Assembly: GCF_001888805.2 (NCBI RefSeq)
Contig: NZ_CP019113.1
Location: forward strand, 1,984,001 to 2,048,000
Direction of reading: 5' to 3'
From: Enterobacter sp. SA187
Lineage (GTDB): Bacteria; Pseudomonadota; Gammaproteobacteria; Enterobacterales; Enterobacteriaceae
DNA length: 64,000 nucleotides
The notes beneath the pieces were generated by a model. It saw only the letters and a list, made by a program, of their open reading frames with translations. It was not told where the DNA came from and searched no databases. Positions 55,801 to 64,000 of the stretch are shown here, piece by piece; position 1 is the first letter of the stretch, and each line of letters begins with the position of its first letter. The position numbers and the translations under genes are program-made.

Positions 55801-56347
55801 CAATCGCCTGAAAGACATGCACCCGACGGAACGTGGGAAAGTCACCACGGCGGCGGGGCTCGTCATTGCTGCGCGGGTAATGGTCACCAAGCGCGGCAAT
55901 CGTATCGGCATCTGTACGCTGGATGACCGTTCCGGACGCCTGGAGGTGATGTTATTCACCGACGCGCTGGATAAATATCAGCATTTGCTGGAAAAAGACC
56001 GCATACTTATCGTCAGCGGACAGGTCAGCTTTGATGACTTCAGCGGCGGGCTTAAAATGACTGCCCGCGAAGTCATGGACATTGACGAAGCCCGGGAAAA
56101 ATATGCTCGCGGGCTTGCTATCTCGCTGACGGACAGGCAAATTGATGACCAGCTTTTAAACCGACTCCGTCAGTCTCTGGAACCCCATCGTTCGGGGACC
56201 ATTCCAGTACATCTCTACTATCAGAGGGCGGATGCACGTGCGCGGTTGCGCTTCGGTGCAACGTGGCGTGTCTCTCCGAGCGATCGTTTACTCAACGATC
56301 TGCGTGGCCTTATTGGTTCGGAGCAGGTGGAACTAGAGTTTGACTAA
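52865..56347 (+). CDS. dnaE: DNA polymerase III alpha subunit
   Basis: The replicative polymerase. The 1160 residues equal E. coli: PHP domain (about 1-270, [15 protein letters not shown]), palm/catalytic residues in MPDFDVDFC (Asp401 and Asp403 region), fingers, thumb, HhH region, the beta-clamp-binding motif QADMFGV (about 920-926), then OB-fold and tau-binding domain. It starts 34 bp after rnhB and is followed 12 bp later by accA. Confidence 0.99.
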   Translation: MAEPRFVHLRVHSDYSMIDGLAKTGPLVKKAASLGMPALAITDFTNLCGLVKFYGTGHGAGLKPIVGADFHVQSDIMGDELTQITVLAANNNGYQNLTLLISRAYQRGYGAQGPWIDRDWLAELGDGLILLSGGRMGDVGRSLLRGNSALVDQCVSFYETHFPDRFFLELIRTGRPDEENYLHAAVELAQARGLPVVATNDVRFIDTGDFDAHEIRVAIHDGFTLDDPKRPRNYSPQQYLRTEDEMVELFADLPEALQNSVEIAKRCNVTVRLGEYFLPQFPTGDMSTEDFLILKSKEGLEERLEFLFPDPAVRAEKRPEYDERLDIELQVINQMGFPGYFLIVMEFIQWSKDNGVPVGPGRGSGAGSLVAYALKITDLDPLEFDLLFERFLNPERVSMPDFDVDFCMEKRDQVIEHVADMYGRDAVSQIITFGTMAAKAVIRDVGRVLGHPYGFVDRISKLIPPDPGMTLAKAFEAEPQLPEIYEADEEVKALIDMARKLEGVTRNAGKHAGGVVIAPTKITDFAPLYCDESGQHPVTQFDKNDVEYAGLVKFDFLGLRTLTIIDWALKMINPRRAKQGLEPIDIAAIPLDDKKSFDMLQRSETTAVFQLESRGMKDLIKRLQPDCFEDMIALVALFRPGPLQSGMVDNFIDRKHGREEISYPDVQWQHECLKPVLEPTYGIILYQEQVMQIAQELSGYTLGGADMLRRAMGKKKPEEMAKQRSVFEEGARKNGIDGELAIKIFDLVEKFAGYGFNKSHSAAYALVSYQTLWLKAHYPAEFMAAVMTADMDNTEKVVGLVDECWRMGLKILPPDINSGLYHFHVNDDGEIVYGIGAIKGVGEGPIEAILEARNKDGYFRELFDLCARTDTKKLNRRVLEKLIMSGAFDRLGPHRAALMNALGDALKAADQHAKAEAIGQADMFGVLAEEPEQVEQSYASCQPWPEQVVLDGERETLGLYLTGHPITQYLKEIERYVGGNRLKDMHPTERGKVTTAAGLVIAARVMVTKRGNRIGICTLDDRSGRLEVMLFTDALDKYQHLLEKDRILIVSGQVSFDDFSGGLKMTAREVMDIDEAREKYARGLAISLTDRQIDDQLLNRLRQSLEPHRSGTIPVHLYYQRADARARLRFGATWRVSPSDRLLNDLRGLIGSEQVELEFD

Positions 56348-56359
56348 TACAGGAATACT

Positions 56360-57319
56360 ATGAGTCTGAATTTCCTTGATTTCGAACAGCCGATTGCTGA
56401 GCTGGAAGCGAAAATCGATTCCCTGACGGCCGTAAGCCGCCAGGATGAGAAACTGGATATTAACATCGACGAAGAAGTGCATCGTCTGCGTGAAAAGAGC
56501 GTAGAACTGACGCGCAAAATCTTTGCCGATCTCGGCGCATGGCAGGTCGCGCAACTGGCGCGTCACCCGCAGCGTCCGTACACCCTGGATTATGTCCGCC
56601 TGGCATTTGATGAATTCGACGAGCTGGCAGGTGACCGTGCTTACGCTGACGATAAAGCCATTGTTGGCGGGATCGCGCGTCTGGATGGCCGTCCGGTGAT
56701 GATCATTGGTCATCAGAAGGGGCGCGAAACCAAAGAGAAAATCCGTCGTAACTTCGGCATGCCCGCTCCGGAAGGCTATCGCAAAGCGCTGCGTCTGATG
56801 GAAATGGCAGAGCGTTTTAACATGCCGATCATTACCTTTATCGACACCCCCGGCGCTTATCCAGGCGTCGGCGCGGAAGAGCGCGGTCAGTCTGAAGCCA
56901 TCGCCCGCAACCTGCGTGAAATGTCGCGTCTGAACGTACCTGTCATCTGCACCGTCATTGGTGAGGGTGGTTCCGGCGGCGCGCTGGCGATCGGCGTTGG
57001 CGATAAAGTTAATATGCTGCAGTACAGCACCTATTCCGTTATCTCTCCGGAAGGTTGTGCGTCCATTCTGTGGAAAAGCGCCGACAAAGCGCCGCTGGCC
57101 GCGGATGCCATGGGCATTATCGCGCCGCGCCTGAAAGAGCTGAAGCTGATCGACAGCGTGATCCCGGAACCGCTGGGCGGCGCGCACCGTAACCCGGAAG
57201 CGATGGCTGCCTCCCTGAAAGCGCAACTGCTGGACGATCTGGCGGATCTCGATGTGCTGAGCAAAGAAGATCTGCGTAACCGTCGTTACCAGCGTCTGAT
57301 GAGCTACGGCTACGCCTGA
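56360..57319 (+). CDS. accA: acetyl-CoA carboxylase carboxyltransferase subunit alpha
   Basis: With AccD moves CO2 from biotin to acetyl-CoA, forming malonyl-CoA for fatty-acid synthesis. The 319 residues equal E. coli: [15 protein letters not shown] at the start, [22 protein letters not shown], and the oxyanion-hole glycines of [15 protein letters not shown]. It is probably cotranscribed with dnaE. A terminator follows. Confidence 0.99.
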   Translation: MSLNFLDFEQPIAELEAKIDSLTAVSRQDEKLDINIDEEVHRLREKSVELTRKIFADLGAWQVAQLARHPQRPYTLDYVRLAFDEFDELAGDRAYADDKAIVGGIARLDGRPVMIIGHQKGRETKEKIRRNFGMPAPEGYRKALRLMEMAERFNMPIITFIDTPGAYPGVGAEERGQSEAIARNLREMSRLNVPVICTVIGEGGSGGALAIGVGDKVNMLQYSTYSVISPEGCASILWKSADKAPLAADAMGIIAPRLKELKLIDSVIPEPLGGAHRNPEAMAASLKAQLLDDLADLDVLSKEDLRNRRYQRLMSYGYA

Positions 57320-57336
57320 TACGCGTCATGATTCTG

Positions 57337-57366
57337 AAAAGCCACACTATAGTGTGGCTTTTTTTA
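57337..57366 (+). terminator. intrinsic terminator after accA
   Basis: AAAGCCACACTATAGTGTGG is a near-perfect palindrome (about 10-bp stem) ending in CTTTTTTTAT, 18 bp after the accA stop. It closes the long lpx-dnaE-accA transcript. Confidence 0.92.
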
Positions 57367-57420
57367 TACCTGCCGTTTACCTCAACTATCATTAGCGGAG
57401 GTTTTTTGCAGGAGTGACGC

Positions 57421-59559
57421 GTGAATATTATTGCCATTATGGGAACGCATGGCGTTTTTTATAAAGATGAACCTATAAACGAACTGGTCATCGCACTGGA
57501 GAAACAAGGGTTTAAAATCATCTTCCCGCAGAACAGCGCCGATCTGCTGAAGTTTATTGAGCATAACCCGCGCATCTGCGGCGTGATTTTTGACTGGGAC
57601 GAGTACGGCATTGAGCTGTGCAGCGATATTAATCAGCTCAACGAATATCTGCCGCTGTATGCTTTTATCAATACCCACTCAACGCTCGACGTCAGCGCCC
57701 ACGATATGCGCATGGCGCTGTGGTTCTTTGAATATGCGCTGGATGTCGCTGACGGCATCGCCACCCGCATTGAGCAGTACACCCGCGAATATCTTGATAA
57801 CATCACGCCGCCTTTTACCCGCGCGCTCTACACCTATGTGAAAGAGGGGAAATACACCTTTTGCACGCCAGGGCATATGGCGGGAACGGCGTATCAAAAA
57901 AGTCCGGTGGGCTGCCTGTTTTATGACTTCTTTGGCGGTAATACGCTGAAAGCGGATGTCTCGATTTCCGTCACTGAGCTGGGCTCGCTGCTCGATCATA
58001 CCGGTCCGCATCTGGAAGCGGAGGAGTACATCGCCCGCACCTTTGGCGCCGAGCAGAGTTATATGGTGACCAACGGCACCTCGACGTCCAACAAAATCGT
58101 CGGCATGTACGCCGCGCCCACCGGCAGCACGCTGCTGATTGACCGCAACTGCCATAAATCTCTCGCCCATCTGCTGATGATGAGCGATGTCGTGCCGCTG
58201 TGGCTGAAGCCGGGGCGTAACGCGCTGGGTATTCTGGGCGGCATTCCCCGTCGTGAATTCAGCCATGCAAGCATTGAGCAAAAAGTGGCGGCCACCAGCG
58301 GGGCGGCCTGGCCGGTGCATGCGGTGATCACCAACTCCACCTATGACGGGCTGCTGTACAACACCAACTGGATCAAGCAGACCCTCGATGTACCCTCGAT
58401 CCATTTTGATTCCGCCTGGGTGCCTTACACTAATTTCCATCCCATCTATGCCGGAAAGAGCGGCATGAGCGGTGAACGCGTGCCGGGGAAAGTCTTCTTC
58501 GAAACCCAGTCGACGCATAAAATGCTGGCAGCGTTTTCGCAGGCCTCGCTGATCCACATTAAAGGCGAGTACGACGAGGAGACGTTTAACGAAGCCTATA
58601 TGATGCATACCACCACCTCGCCGAGCTATCCGCTGGTGGCCTCTATTGAAACGGCGGCGGCAATGCTGCGCGGCAATCCCGGCAAACGGCTGATCAACCG
58701 TTCCGTTGAGCGGGCGCTGCATTTCCGTAAAGAGGTGCAGCGGCTGAAGGATGAGGCCGACGGCTGGTTCTTTGACATCTGGCAGCCGGAGGAAATCGAC
58801 GAGGCTGACTGCTGGCCGGTGGCGCCGGGGGAGAGCTGGCACGGATTCCGCGACGCGGACGCCGATCATATGTTCCTCGATCCGGTCAAAGTGACCATTC
58901 TCACGCCGGGCATGGATGAGCAGGGCAACATGAGCGATGAAGGGATCCCGGCGGCGCTGGTGGCGAAATTCCTTGATGAGCGTGGCGTGGTGGTGGAAAA
59001 AACCGGGCCTTACAATCTGCTGTTCCTGTTCAGTATCGGCATCGACAAAACGCGGGCGATGGGACTGCTGCGCGGGCTGATGGAGTTCAAACGCGCCTAC
59101 GATCTGAATCTCCGGGTGAAAAATATGCTGCCGGATCTCTACGCGGAAGATCCCGATTTTTATCGCAATATGCGTATTCAGGATCTGGCGCAGGGCATTC
59201 ATCAACTGATCCGCCAGCACGATCTGCCGCGCCTGATGTTACAGGCCTTTGACGTGCTGCCCACCATGCGTATGACCCCGCACCAGGCCTGGCAGCAGCA
59301 GGTGAAAGGCGAGGTGGAGACGGTGGCGCTGGAGAAGATTGTCGATCGCGTGTCGGCCAATATGATCCTGCCTTATCCGCCGGGCGTGCCGCTGCTGATG
59401 CCGGGGGAGATGATCACAGCCAGAAGCCGCGCCGTGCTCGATTTCCTGCTTATGCTCTGCGCCATTGGCCGTCATTATCCCGGCTTTGAAACCGACATTC
59501 ACGGGGCGAAGCGCGATGAAGAGGGCATCTACCGGGTACGAGTCCTAAAACAGGGCTGA
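57421..59559 (+). CDS. ldcC: constitutive lysine decarboxylase LdcC
   Basis: PLP enzyme converting lysine to cadaverine, using a proton. The 712 residues (713 in E. coli) have the wing domain (1-130), the PLP lysine in ETQSTHKMLAAF (about Lys367), and the C-terminal domain. It starts at GTG (57421). The sequence has PGHMAG where the E. coli LdcC and CadA sequences I recall have PGHMGG. No cadB is adjacent, which fits LdcC rather than CadA. Paralogue assignment rests on synteny between accA and yaeR. Confidence 0.95.
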   Translation: MNIIAIMGTHGVFYKDEPINELVIALEKQGFKIIFPQNSADLLKFIEHNPRICGVIFDWDEYGIELCSDINQLNEYLPLYAFINTHSTLDVSAHDMRMALWFFEYALDVADGIATRIEQYTREYLDNITPPFTRALYTYVKEGKYTFCTPGHMAGTAYQKSPVGCLFYDFFGGNTLKADVSISVTELGSLLDHTGPHLEAEEYIARTFGAEQSYMVTNGTSTSNKIVGMYAAPTGSTLLIDRNCHKSLAHLLMMSDVVPLWLKPGRNALGILGGIPRREFSHASIEQKVAATSGAAWPVHAVITNSTYDGLLYNTNWIKQTLDVPSIHFDSAWVPYTNFHPIYAGKSGMSGERVPGKVFFETQSTHKMLAAFSQASLIHIKGEYDEETFNEAYMMHTTTSPSYPLVASIETAAAMLRGNPGKRLINRSVERALHFRKEVQRLKDEADGWFFDIWQPEEIDEADCWPVAPGESWHGFRDADADHMFLDPVKVTILTPGMDEQGNMSDEGIPAALVAKFLDERGVVVEKTGPYNLLFLFSIGIDKTRAMGLLRGLMEFKRAYDLNLRVKNMLPDLYAEDPDFYRNMRIQDLAQGIHQLIRQHDLPRLMLQAFDVLPTMRMTPHQAWQQQVKGEVETVALEKIVDRVSANMILPYPPGVPLLMPGEMITARSRAVLDFLLMLCAIGRHYPGFETDIHGAKRDEEGIYRVRVLKQG

Positions 59560-59617
59560 CCCCTTGCAGAGCGTCGCGGGCGATCGTAACGTGCAGGGAT
59601 CGGAAAAAGGAGACAGC

Positions 59618-60007
59618 ATGCTCGGCTTAAAACAGGTTCACCATATCGCGATCATCGCGAGCGACTATACCCGCAGTAAGACATTTTACTGCGACATTCT
59701 GGGCTTTAGCTTACAAAGTGAAGCGTACCGTGCGGAGCGGGACTCCTGGAAAGGCGATCTGGCGCTGAACGGTCAGTATGTGATCGAGCTGTTTTCATTT
59801 CCGTTTCCGCCGGCGCGTCCGAGCCATCCGGAAGCCTGCGGTTTACGCCACCTGGCGTTCAGCGTGGATGACGTTGAAGCAGCGATCGCGCATCTGGAAG
59901 CCCATAACGTGACCTGCGAGCCGGTACGTGTCGATCCCTTTACCGGCAAACGTTTTACCTTCTTTAACGATCCCGACGGTCTGCCGCTGGAACTTTACCA
60001 GCAGTAA
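59618..60007 (+). CDS. yaeR: VOC family protein YaeR (glyoxalase-like)
   Basis: A 129-residue single-domain vicinal-oxygen-chelate protein with two beta-alpha-beta-beta-beta modules. Likely metal ligands are His in VHHIAI, Glu/His in GLRHLAF and Glu near the C-terminus (LPLELYQQ). It is related to glyoxalase I, but its substrate is unknown. The ATG at 59618 follows AAGGAG; an upstream ATG at 59564 adds 18 unrelated residues. Confidence 0.93.
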   Translation: MLGLKQVHHIAIIASDYTRSKTFYCDILGFSLQSEAYRAERDSWKGDLALNGQYVIELFSFPFPPARPSHPEACGLRHLAFSVDDVEAAIAHLEAHNVTCEPVRVDPFTGKRFTFFNDPDGLPLELYQQ

Positions 60008-60020
60008 CGCTTGCCACTGT

Positions 60021-60057
60021 GGAAGATGCCCGGTAACGTGCCGCCATCTTCCTTTTT
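60021..60057 (+). terminator. terminator after yaeR
   Basis: GGAAGATG and CATCTTCC form an 8-bp stem around a 16-nt loop, followed by five T residues, 13 bp after the yaeR stop and just before tilS. Confidence 0.75.
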
Positions 60058-60068
60058 AAACGATCATC

Positions 60069-61361
60069 ATGACCATTTCCGCTCTTGCACAGTCCCTTGA
60101 ACCGCATCGCCAGTTGCTGGTGGGGTTCAGCGGCGGCCTCGATTCAACCGTACTGCTGCACCAGCTGGTGTGCTGGCGCGAACAGCAGCCGGAGGTATCA
60201 CTGCGCGCGATCCACGTCCATCACGGTCTGAACGCCCGCGCGGATGAGTGGGTGGAACAGTGCCAGGCGCTTTGCGGACAGTGGCAGGTACCGCTTACCG
60301 TCGTGCGCGTGACTTTAAACCAGGCCGGGGAAAGTATTGAAGCGCAGGCGCGGCAGGCGCGCTATCAGGCTTTTCGCGAGGCGCTGTTGCCCGGCGAAGT
60401 GCTGCTTACCGCCCAGCATCTGGACGATCAGAGCGAAACTTTTCTGCTGGCGTTAAAGCGCGGCAGCGGCCCGGCAGGACTGGCGTCGATGCCCGCCTCT
60501 CTGCCTTTCGGCGATACGCTGTTGCTGCGCCCGCTGCTCTGTACCCGCCGGACGGCGCTGGAAGCCTGGGCGCAGCAGCACGCGCTGCGCTGGATCGAAG
60601 ATGACAGCAATCAGGATGATAAATACGACCGCAACTTTTTACGTCTGCATATTTTGCCGCGTCTTAACGCCCGCTGGCCGCATTTTGCCGACGCGGTGGC
60701 GCGCAGCGCAGCACTATGCGGCGAGCAGGAGCAGCTGCTTGACGAGCTACTGGCGGAAGAGCTGGCCGCGCTGACCAACGAAGCGGGTGCGCTGCATATC
60801 ACCCCGCTGATGACGAAAAGCGCCGTCCGACGCGCAGCTATCCTGCGCCGCTGGCTGGCGCAGCAGGGCGCGGCTATGCCATCACGTGACCGGCTGGCGC
60901 GCATCTGGCAGGAAGTGGCGCTGGCGCGCGACGATGCCACCCCCGGCCTGACGCTGGGCGATGGAGAGATCCGTCGCTATCAGGGACTGCTCTGGTGGGT
61001 AAAGGTGCCGCAAAGTCAGCGCGACACACAAATCGGCTGGGATGATCCCTTTCAGCCGCTGGCCTTACCCGCGGGCCTGGGAGAGTTGCAGCTTATAACA
61101 GGCGGCGAGATACGTGCCCCGCGCGCCGGTGAACGGGCGACAGTGCGTTTTTACGCGCCCGGAATGCTGCATATCCTTGGTCGTGCCGGGGGGCGTAAGC
61201 TGAAAAAAATCTGGCAGGAGCTGGGAGTGCCGCCCTGGCAGCGGGATAGCACGCCAATTCTGTTCTATGATGAAACGCCGATTGCCGCGGCGGGGCAGTT
61301 TATAACGCGGGACGGACTGGCGGAGGGGGAAGCCGGTTTTACGTTGCGGTGGAAAAGATAA
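60069..61361 (+). CDS. tilS: tRNA(Ile)-lysidine synthase
   Basis: Attaches lysine to C34 of tRNA(Ile2), changing its decoding from AUG to AUA and its charging from Met to Ile. The 430 residues (432 in E. coli) have the PP-loop motif SGGLDS (21-26) in the N-terminal ATPase domain, an ID-rich middle, and two C-terminal substrate-recognition domains. Essential in enterobacteria. Confidence 0.97.
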   Translation: MTISALAQSLEPHRQLLVGFSGGLDSTVLLHQLVCWREQQPEVSLRAIHVHHGLNARADEWVEQCQALCGQWQVPLTVVRVTLNQAGESIEAQARQARYQAFREALLPGEVLLTAQHLDDQSETFLLALKRGSGPAGLASMPASLPFGDTLLLRPLLCTRRTALEAWAQQHALRWIEDDSNQDDKYDRNFLRLHILPRLNARWPHFADAVARSAALCGEQEQLLDELLAEELAALTNEAGALHITPLMTKSAVRRAAILRRWLAQQGAAMPSRDRLARIWQEVALARDDATPGLTLGDGEIRRYQGLLWWVKVPQSQRDTQIGWDDPFQPLALPAGLGELQLITGGEIRAPRAGERATVRFYAPGMLHILGRAGGRKLKKIWQELGVPPWQRDSTPILFYDETPIAAAGQFITRDGLAEGEAGFTLRWKR

Positions 61362-61380
61362 CGGGCAGCCAGGCTGCCCG
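61362..61380. terminator. hairpin between convergent tilS and rof
   Basis: CGGGCAGC and GCTGCCCG form a perfect 8-bp stem with a 3-nt loop, lying directly between the tilS stop and the rof stop. There is no clear T run, but the position suits a bidirectional terminator. Confidence 0.65.
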
Positions 61381-61390
61381 CTTGATTGAC

Positions 61391-61651
61391 TCAGGACTCG
61401 CTCACCACAACGGTGCCGATTTGCGGATGGCTGAAGCTGGCTATCCTGTCGAGGCGGAGTTCCCGCGTCGTGCCAGCGGCATCAGCGACCAGGTATTCAA
61501 CATTCTTACGCATGACCAAATCGCTGGCTTTTGCCTGCAAGACTTCGCCGTCTTTGAGTTCCAGCGTCAGTAAAAGATGATGCTGGCAGGCGAGCTCGAG
61601 GTTGTCATAGTCATCACAATTGATGGGTTGATAAGTATCATTCATTGACAT
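61391..61651 (-). CDS. rof: Rho-binding antiterminator Rof
   Basis: Also YaeO. An Sm-like protein that binds Rho at its primary RNA site and inhibits termination. The 86 residues (84 if the second ATG is used, as in E. coli) keep the [20 protein letters not shown] start and the acidic face. It overlaps yaeP by 14 bp, or 8 bp from the second ATG, so the two are cotranscribed. Confidence 0.93.
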   Translation of the reverse strand: MSMNDTYQPINCDDYDNLELACQHHLLLTLELKDGEVLQAKASDLVMRKNVEYLVADAAGTTRELRLDRIASFSHPQIGTVVVSES

Positions 61652-61838
61652 AATCGCTCACCAGTAAGTTCGCGGCAGCATAAGCCGCCTTTTCCCTGAC
61701 AGACTCCGAAGTCGCACCATCTGATGCCACTTCATTGAGTACGTTTAACACGCAGCCCAGCGCATCGGGGATATACCCTAAGTCTCCGCTGGCGATCTCC
61801 GCATACCGCTTGCGTATTAACTCACAGTAATTTTCCAC
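61638..61838 (-). CDS. yaeP: UPF0253 family protein YaeP
   Basis: A conserved 66-residue protein of unknown function with a helical, alanine-rich C-terminus ([18 protein letters not shown]). The frame extends 25 codons upstream, but the family start corresponds to a GTG at 61838 ([12 protein letters not shown]), preceded by a very good AGGAGG site. It overlaps the downstream rof start. Confidence 0.9.
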   Translation of the reverse strand: MENYCELIRKRYAEIASGDLGYIPDALGCVLNVLNEVASDGATSESVREKAAYAAANLLVSDYVNE

Positions 61839-62035
61839 ATGTCCTCCTGTCAGTGTGCTGACTTCACCATGGGATGTAAGTTTAAGCCTACGAAGATAAA
61901 CTCTGTTTAGCAAGGTGACTATACCACACTCATTGGCGCATTATCAGCGTAGTAAGCGGTCACTACTTTAAGAGTAAACAGCGCTTTATCCCTTAATTCG
62001 CTACAATGGGGATAATTTTGTGCAGGAGTGGTGTC

Positions 62036-62581
62036 ATGGCGTTAAAAGCGACAATTTATAAAGCGACGGTCAATGTGGCCGATCTGGATCGTAATCAGTT
62101 TATGGATGCTACGCTCACGCTGGCCCGCCATCCTTCTGAAACCCAGGAGCGCATGATGCTGCGCCTGCTGGCGTGGATCAAATATGCTGACGAGCGGTTA
62201 CAGTTCTCCCGTGGCCTGAGCGCCGAAGATGAGCCGGAAGCCTGGCGGCATAACGATCACATGGGCATCGACCTGTGGATCGAGCTGGGCCTGCCGGATG
62301 AGAAACGGATCAAAAAAGCCTGCACCCAGGCCAAAGAAGTGGCGTTGTTTACCTATAACAGCCGTTCTGCGCAAATCTGGTGGCAGCAAAATCAGACCAG
62401 GCTTGCGACCTACAGCAACCTGAGCATCTGGTATCTGGATGATGAACAGCTGGCGAAGCTCAGCGATTTTGCCGGGCGTACCATGACCCTGCAGGCCACC
62501 ATTCAGGAGGGGGCGATCTGGCTGTCTGATGCGCAGAATAACCTGGAGATCCATCTGACCACCTGGCAACAACCGGCATGA
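62036..62581 (+). CDS. yaeQ: YaeQ family protein
   Basis: The 181 residues equal E. coli YaeQ, a protein with a PD-(D/E)XK nuclease-like fold. It was first reported as able to replace RfaH in haemolysin expression, but that was not confirmed, so its function is unknown. Visible motifs are [27 protein letters not shown] and [12 protein letters not shown]. The ATG at 62036 follows AGGAGTG. It overlaps arfB by 4 bp. Confidence 0.94.
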   Translation: MALKATIYKATVNVADLDRNQFMDATLTLARHPSETQERMMLRLLAWIKYADERLQFSRGLSAEDEPEAWRHNDHMGIDLWIELGLPDEKRIKKACTQAKEVALFTYNSRSAQIWWQQNQTRLATYSNLSIWYLDDEQLAKLSDFAGRTMTLQATIQEGAIWLSDAQNNLEIHLTTWQQPA

Positions 62582-62991
62582 TCACGCTGTCATCGAATGT
62601 CACTATCCCGGACAACGAACTGGAGATCACCGCGATCCGTTCTCAGGGCGCGGGCGGGCAAAACGTCAATAAAACCTCCACGGCCATTCACCTGCGTTTC
62701 GACATTCGCGCCTCCAGCCTGCCGGAGTTCTACAAAGAGCGCCTGCTGGCGGCGACGCACCATTTGATCACCGCGGAAGGCGTGGTGATTATTAAGGCGC
62801 AGGAGTACCGCAGTCAGGAGATGAACCGTGAAGCGGCGCTGGCGCGGCTGGAAGCGTTGATAAGAGAATTAACCGTGGTACAGAAAAGCCGACGTCCGAC
62901 GCGGCCCACGCGCGCGTCCAAAGAGCGGCGTCTGGCGGGCAAAGCGCAGAAATCGACTGTTAAATCCCTGCGCGGCAAAGTTCGCCCATAA
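62578..62991 (+). CDS. arfB: alternative ribosome-rescue factor ArfB
   Basis: Releases peptides from ribosomes stalled on mRNAs without a stop codon, as a backup to tmRNA and ArfA. The 137 residues (140 in E. coli YaeJ) carry the GGQ hydrolysis motif (26-28) in [10 protein letters not shown] and the basic C-terminal tail ([22 protein letters not shown] region) that enters the empty mRNA channel. Its ATGA start is coupled to yaeQ. In E. coli nlpE follows; here there is none. Confidence 0.96.
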   Translation: MITLSSNVTIPDNELEITAIRSQGAGGQNVNKTSTAIHLRFDIRASSLPEFYKERLLAATHHLITAEGVVIIKAQEYRSQEMNREAALARLEALIRELTVVQKSRRPTRPTRASKERRLAGKAQKSTVKSLRGKVRP

Positions 62992-63022
62992 AAAAAGCCC
63001 GGTCAGGTTAACGTGACCGGGC
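62992..63022. terminator. terminator between arfB and proS
   Basis: GCCCGGTCA and TGACCGGGC form a perfect 9-bp stem with an 8-nt loop (62997-63022). The A run at 62991-62996 gives six T residues on the minus strand, so it terminates the leftward proS transcript best, and may also stop arfB. Confidence 0.88.
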
Positions 63023-63029
63023 TGTCGTT

Positions 63030-63102
63030 TGCCGGGTGGCGACTGCGTCTTACCCGGCCTGCATGAGCTTATGTAGGCCCGGCAAGCCTGCGCCGCCGGG
63101 CA
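63030..63102. repeat. inverted pair of REP units between arfB and proS
   Basis: Units at 63030-63060 (GCCGGGTGGCGACTGCGTC) and 63072-63102 (GTAGGCCCGGCAAGCCTGCG) in opposite orientation form a BIME in the convergent gap where E. coli has nlpE. Confidence 0.87.
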
Positions 63103-63112
63103 ATAATAATCC

Positions 63113-64000
63113 TCAGCCTTTAATCGCCTTGACCAGATACGGCAGGATGTCCCCGGTTTTGATCATCTGCTTCTCGCCGCTACGACGATATTTGTACTCA
63201 ATTTCGTCGCTGTCGAGGTTACGGTCGCCGATAACGATAGTGTGCGGAATGCCGATCAGCTCCATGTCTGCAAACATCACGCCCGGACGCTCTTTACGAT
63301 CATCCATCAGCACTTCAATGCCCTGCGCACGCAGCTCGCTGTAGAGCTTCTCTGCCAGTTCCTGCACGCGGAAAGATTTGTGCATATTCATCGGCAGAAT
63401 GGCGACCTGGAAAGGCGCAATGGCATCAGGCCAGACGATACCGCGTTCGTCGTGGTTCTGCTCGATGGCCGCAGCCACCACACGGGTCACACCGATACCG
63501 TAGCAACCCATGGTCAGCGTAACGTTACGACCATCTTCACCCTGTACGGAGGCTTTCAGCGCTTCGGAGTACTTGGTACCCAGCTGGAAAATATGACCCA
63601 CTTCGATACCGCGTTTGATCAACAGCGTACCCTGACCGTCCGGGCTCGGATCGCCGGCCACCACGTTACGCAGATCCGCGACTTCTGGCGTCGCCACATC
63701 GCGATCCCAGTTGATGCCAAAGTAGTGTTTACCGTCGATGTTCGCGCCTGCGGAGAAATCACTCATCGCGGCAACGGTACGGTCGATAACTACCGGGATC
63801 GGCAGGTTAACCGGACCCAGCGAGCCAGGGCCTGCTTTAACCAGCGCGCGGATCTCTTCTTCGCTGGCGAAGGTCAGCGGGCTGGCCACCTGCGGCAGTT
63901 TTTCGGCTTTGATTTCGTTCAGTTCGTGATCGCCACGCACCAGCAGGGCAACCAGCGGATATGCGCTGTCTTCGACCGCTTTTACCAGCAGGGTTTTCAC
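63113..64000 (-). CDS. proS: prolyl-tRNA synthetase, C-terminal half (partial)
   Basis: Charges tRNA(Pro). The gene runs off the right edge; about 295 C-terminal residues are seen of the roughly 572 expected. They include part of the INS editing domain that clears Ala-tRNA(Pro), the dimer and catalytic region with class II motif 3 ([16 protein letters not shown]), and the anticodon-binding domain ([12 protein letters not shown]...[24 protein letters not shown]). The codon at the edge (GTG) is internal, not the start. Confidence 0.96.
   Translation of the reverse strand: MKTLLVKAVEDSAYPLVALLVRGDHELNEIKAEKLPQVASPLTFASEEEIRALVKAGPGSLGPVNLPIPVVIDRTVAAMSDFSAGANIDGKHYFGINWDRDVATPEVADLRNVVAGDPSPDGQGTLLIKRGIEVGHIFQLGTKYSEALKASVQGEDGRNVTLTMGCYGIGVTRVVAAAIEQNHDERGIVWPDAIAPFQVAILPMNMHKSFRVQELAEKLYSELRAQGIEVLMDDRKERPGVMFADMELIGIPHTIVIGDRNLDSDEIEYKYRRSGEKQMIKTGDILPYLVKAIKG

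Noticed and set aside
57679..59220. 513-codon open frame opposite ldcC
   Set aside because: It is rich in His, Arg and Gln, as frames antisense to GC-rich genes are, has no start signal and lies wholly inside a well-identified gene.

Overview
The window is a chromosomal segment of an enterobacterium (Enterobacteriaceae). Gene order, protein lengths and product sequences follow the Escherichia coli / Salmonella panC-panB to proS region almost gene for gene. The GC-rich coding sequence and the REP units with cores such as GGCCCGGTAAGCG and GCGCCACCGGGC suggest the Enterobacter / Citrobacter / Klebsiella / Kosakonia part of the family rather than E. coli. I cannot fix the genus from sequence alone. 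Nearly everything here is conserved core genome. No transposase, integrase, CRISPR array, tRNA or rRNA gene was seen.

Layout. Positions 1-5.7 kb (minus strand) hold the first codons of panC, then panB, folK, pcnB (AUU start), gluQ, dksA, sfsA and thpR. Positions 5.8-10.9 kb (plus) hold hrpB and mrcB. Positions 10.9-16.3 kb hold the one clearly accessory block: an AT-rich leader and a four-gene chaperone-usher fimbrial operon (pilin, chaperone, usher, two-domain adhesin) lying between mrcB and fhuA. Positions 16.4-22.4 kb carry the Fur-controlled fhuACDB ferrichrome uptake operon. Positions 22.5-33 kb carry hemL, clcA, erpA, yadS, btuF, mtn, dgt, degP, cdaR and yaeH, with several REP clusters. 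Positions 33.2-37.6 kb (minus) carry dapD, glnD and map. Positions 37.7-41.2 kb (plus) carry rpsB (with its S2 leader/tff RNA), tsf, pyrH and frr. Positions 41.3-59.6 kb (plus) form the envelope-biogenesis and replication block dxr-ispU-cdsA-rseP-bamA-skp-lpxD-fabZ-lpxA-lpxB-rnhB-dnaE-accA-ldcC. The last part holds yaeR, tilS, rof, yaeP, yaeQ, arfB and the 3' half of proS.

How the genes work together. dxr and ispU make the isoprenoid carrier, cdsA makes CDP-diacylglycerol, lpxD/fabZ/lpxA/lpxB begin lipid A and fatty-acid synthesis, bamA and skp insert outer-membrane proteins, and rseP and degP run and execute the sigma-E envelope stress response. This block uses several weak start codons (TTG for cdsA and fabZ, GTG for skp and lpxA). 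fhuA imports ferrichrome across the outer membrane; fhuD and fhuB/fhuC complete transport.

What departs from the E. coli plan: the fimbrial operon sits between mrcB and fhuA and none sits between panB and folK; FhuA has a shortened surface loop 4 without the cysteine pair of the E. coli gating loop; nlpE is absent between arfB and proS; yaeI is absent between yaeH and dapD. I found no convincing new biological system. The best candidates for a second look are the fimbrial operon with its leader, and the FhuA loop.
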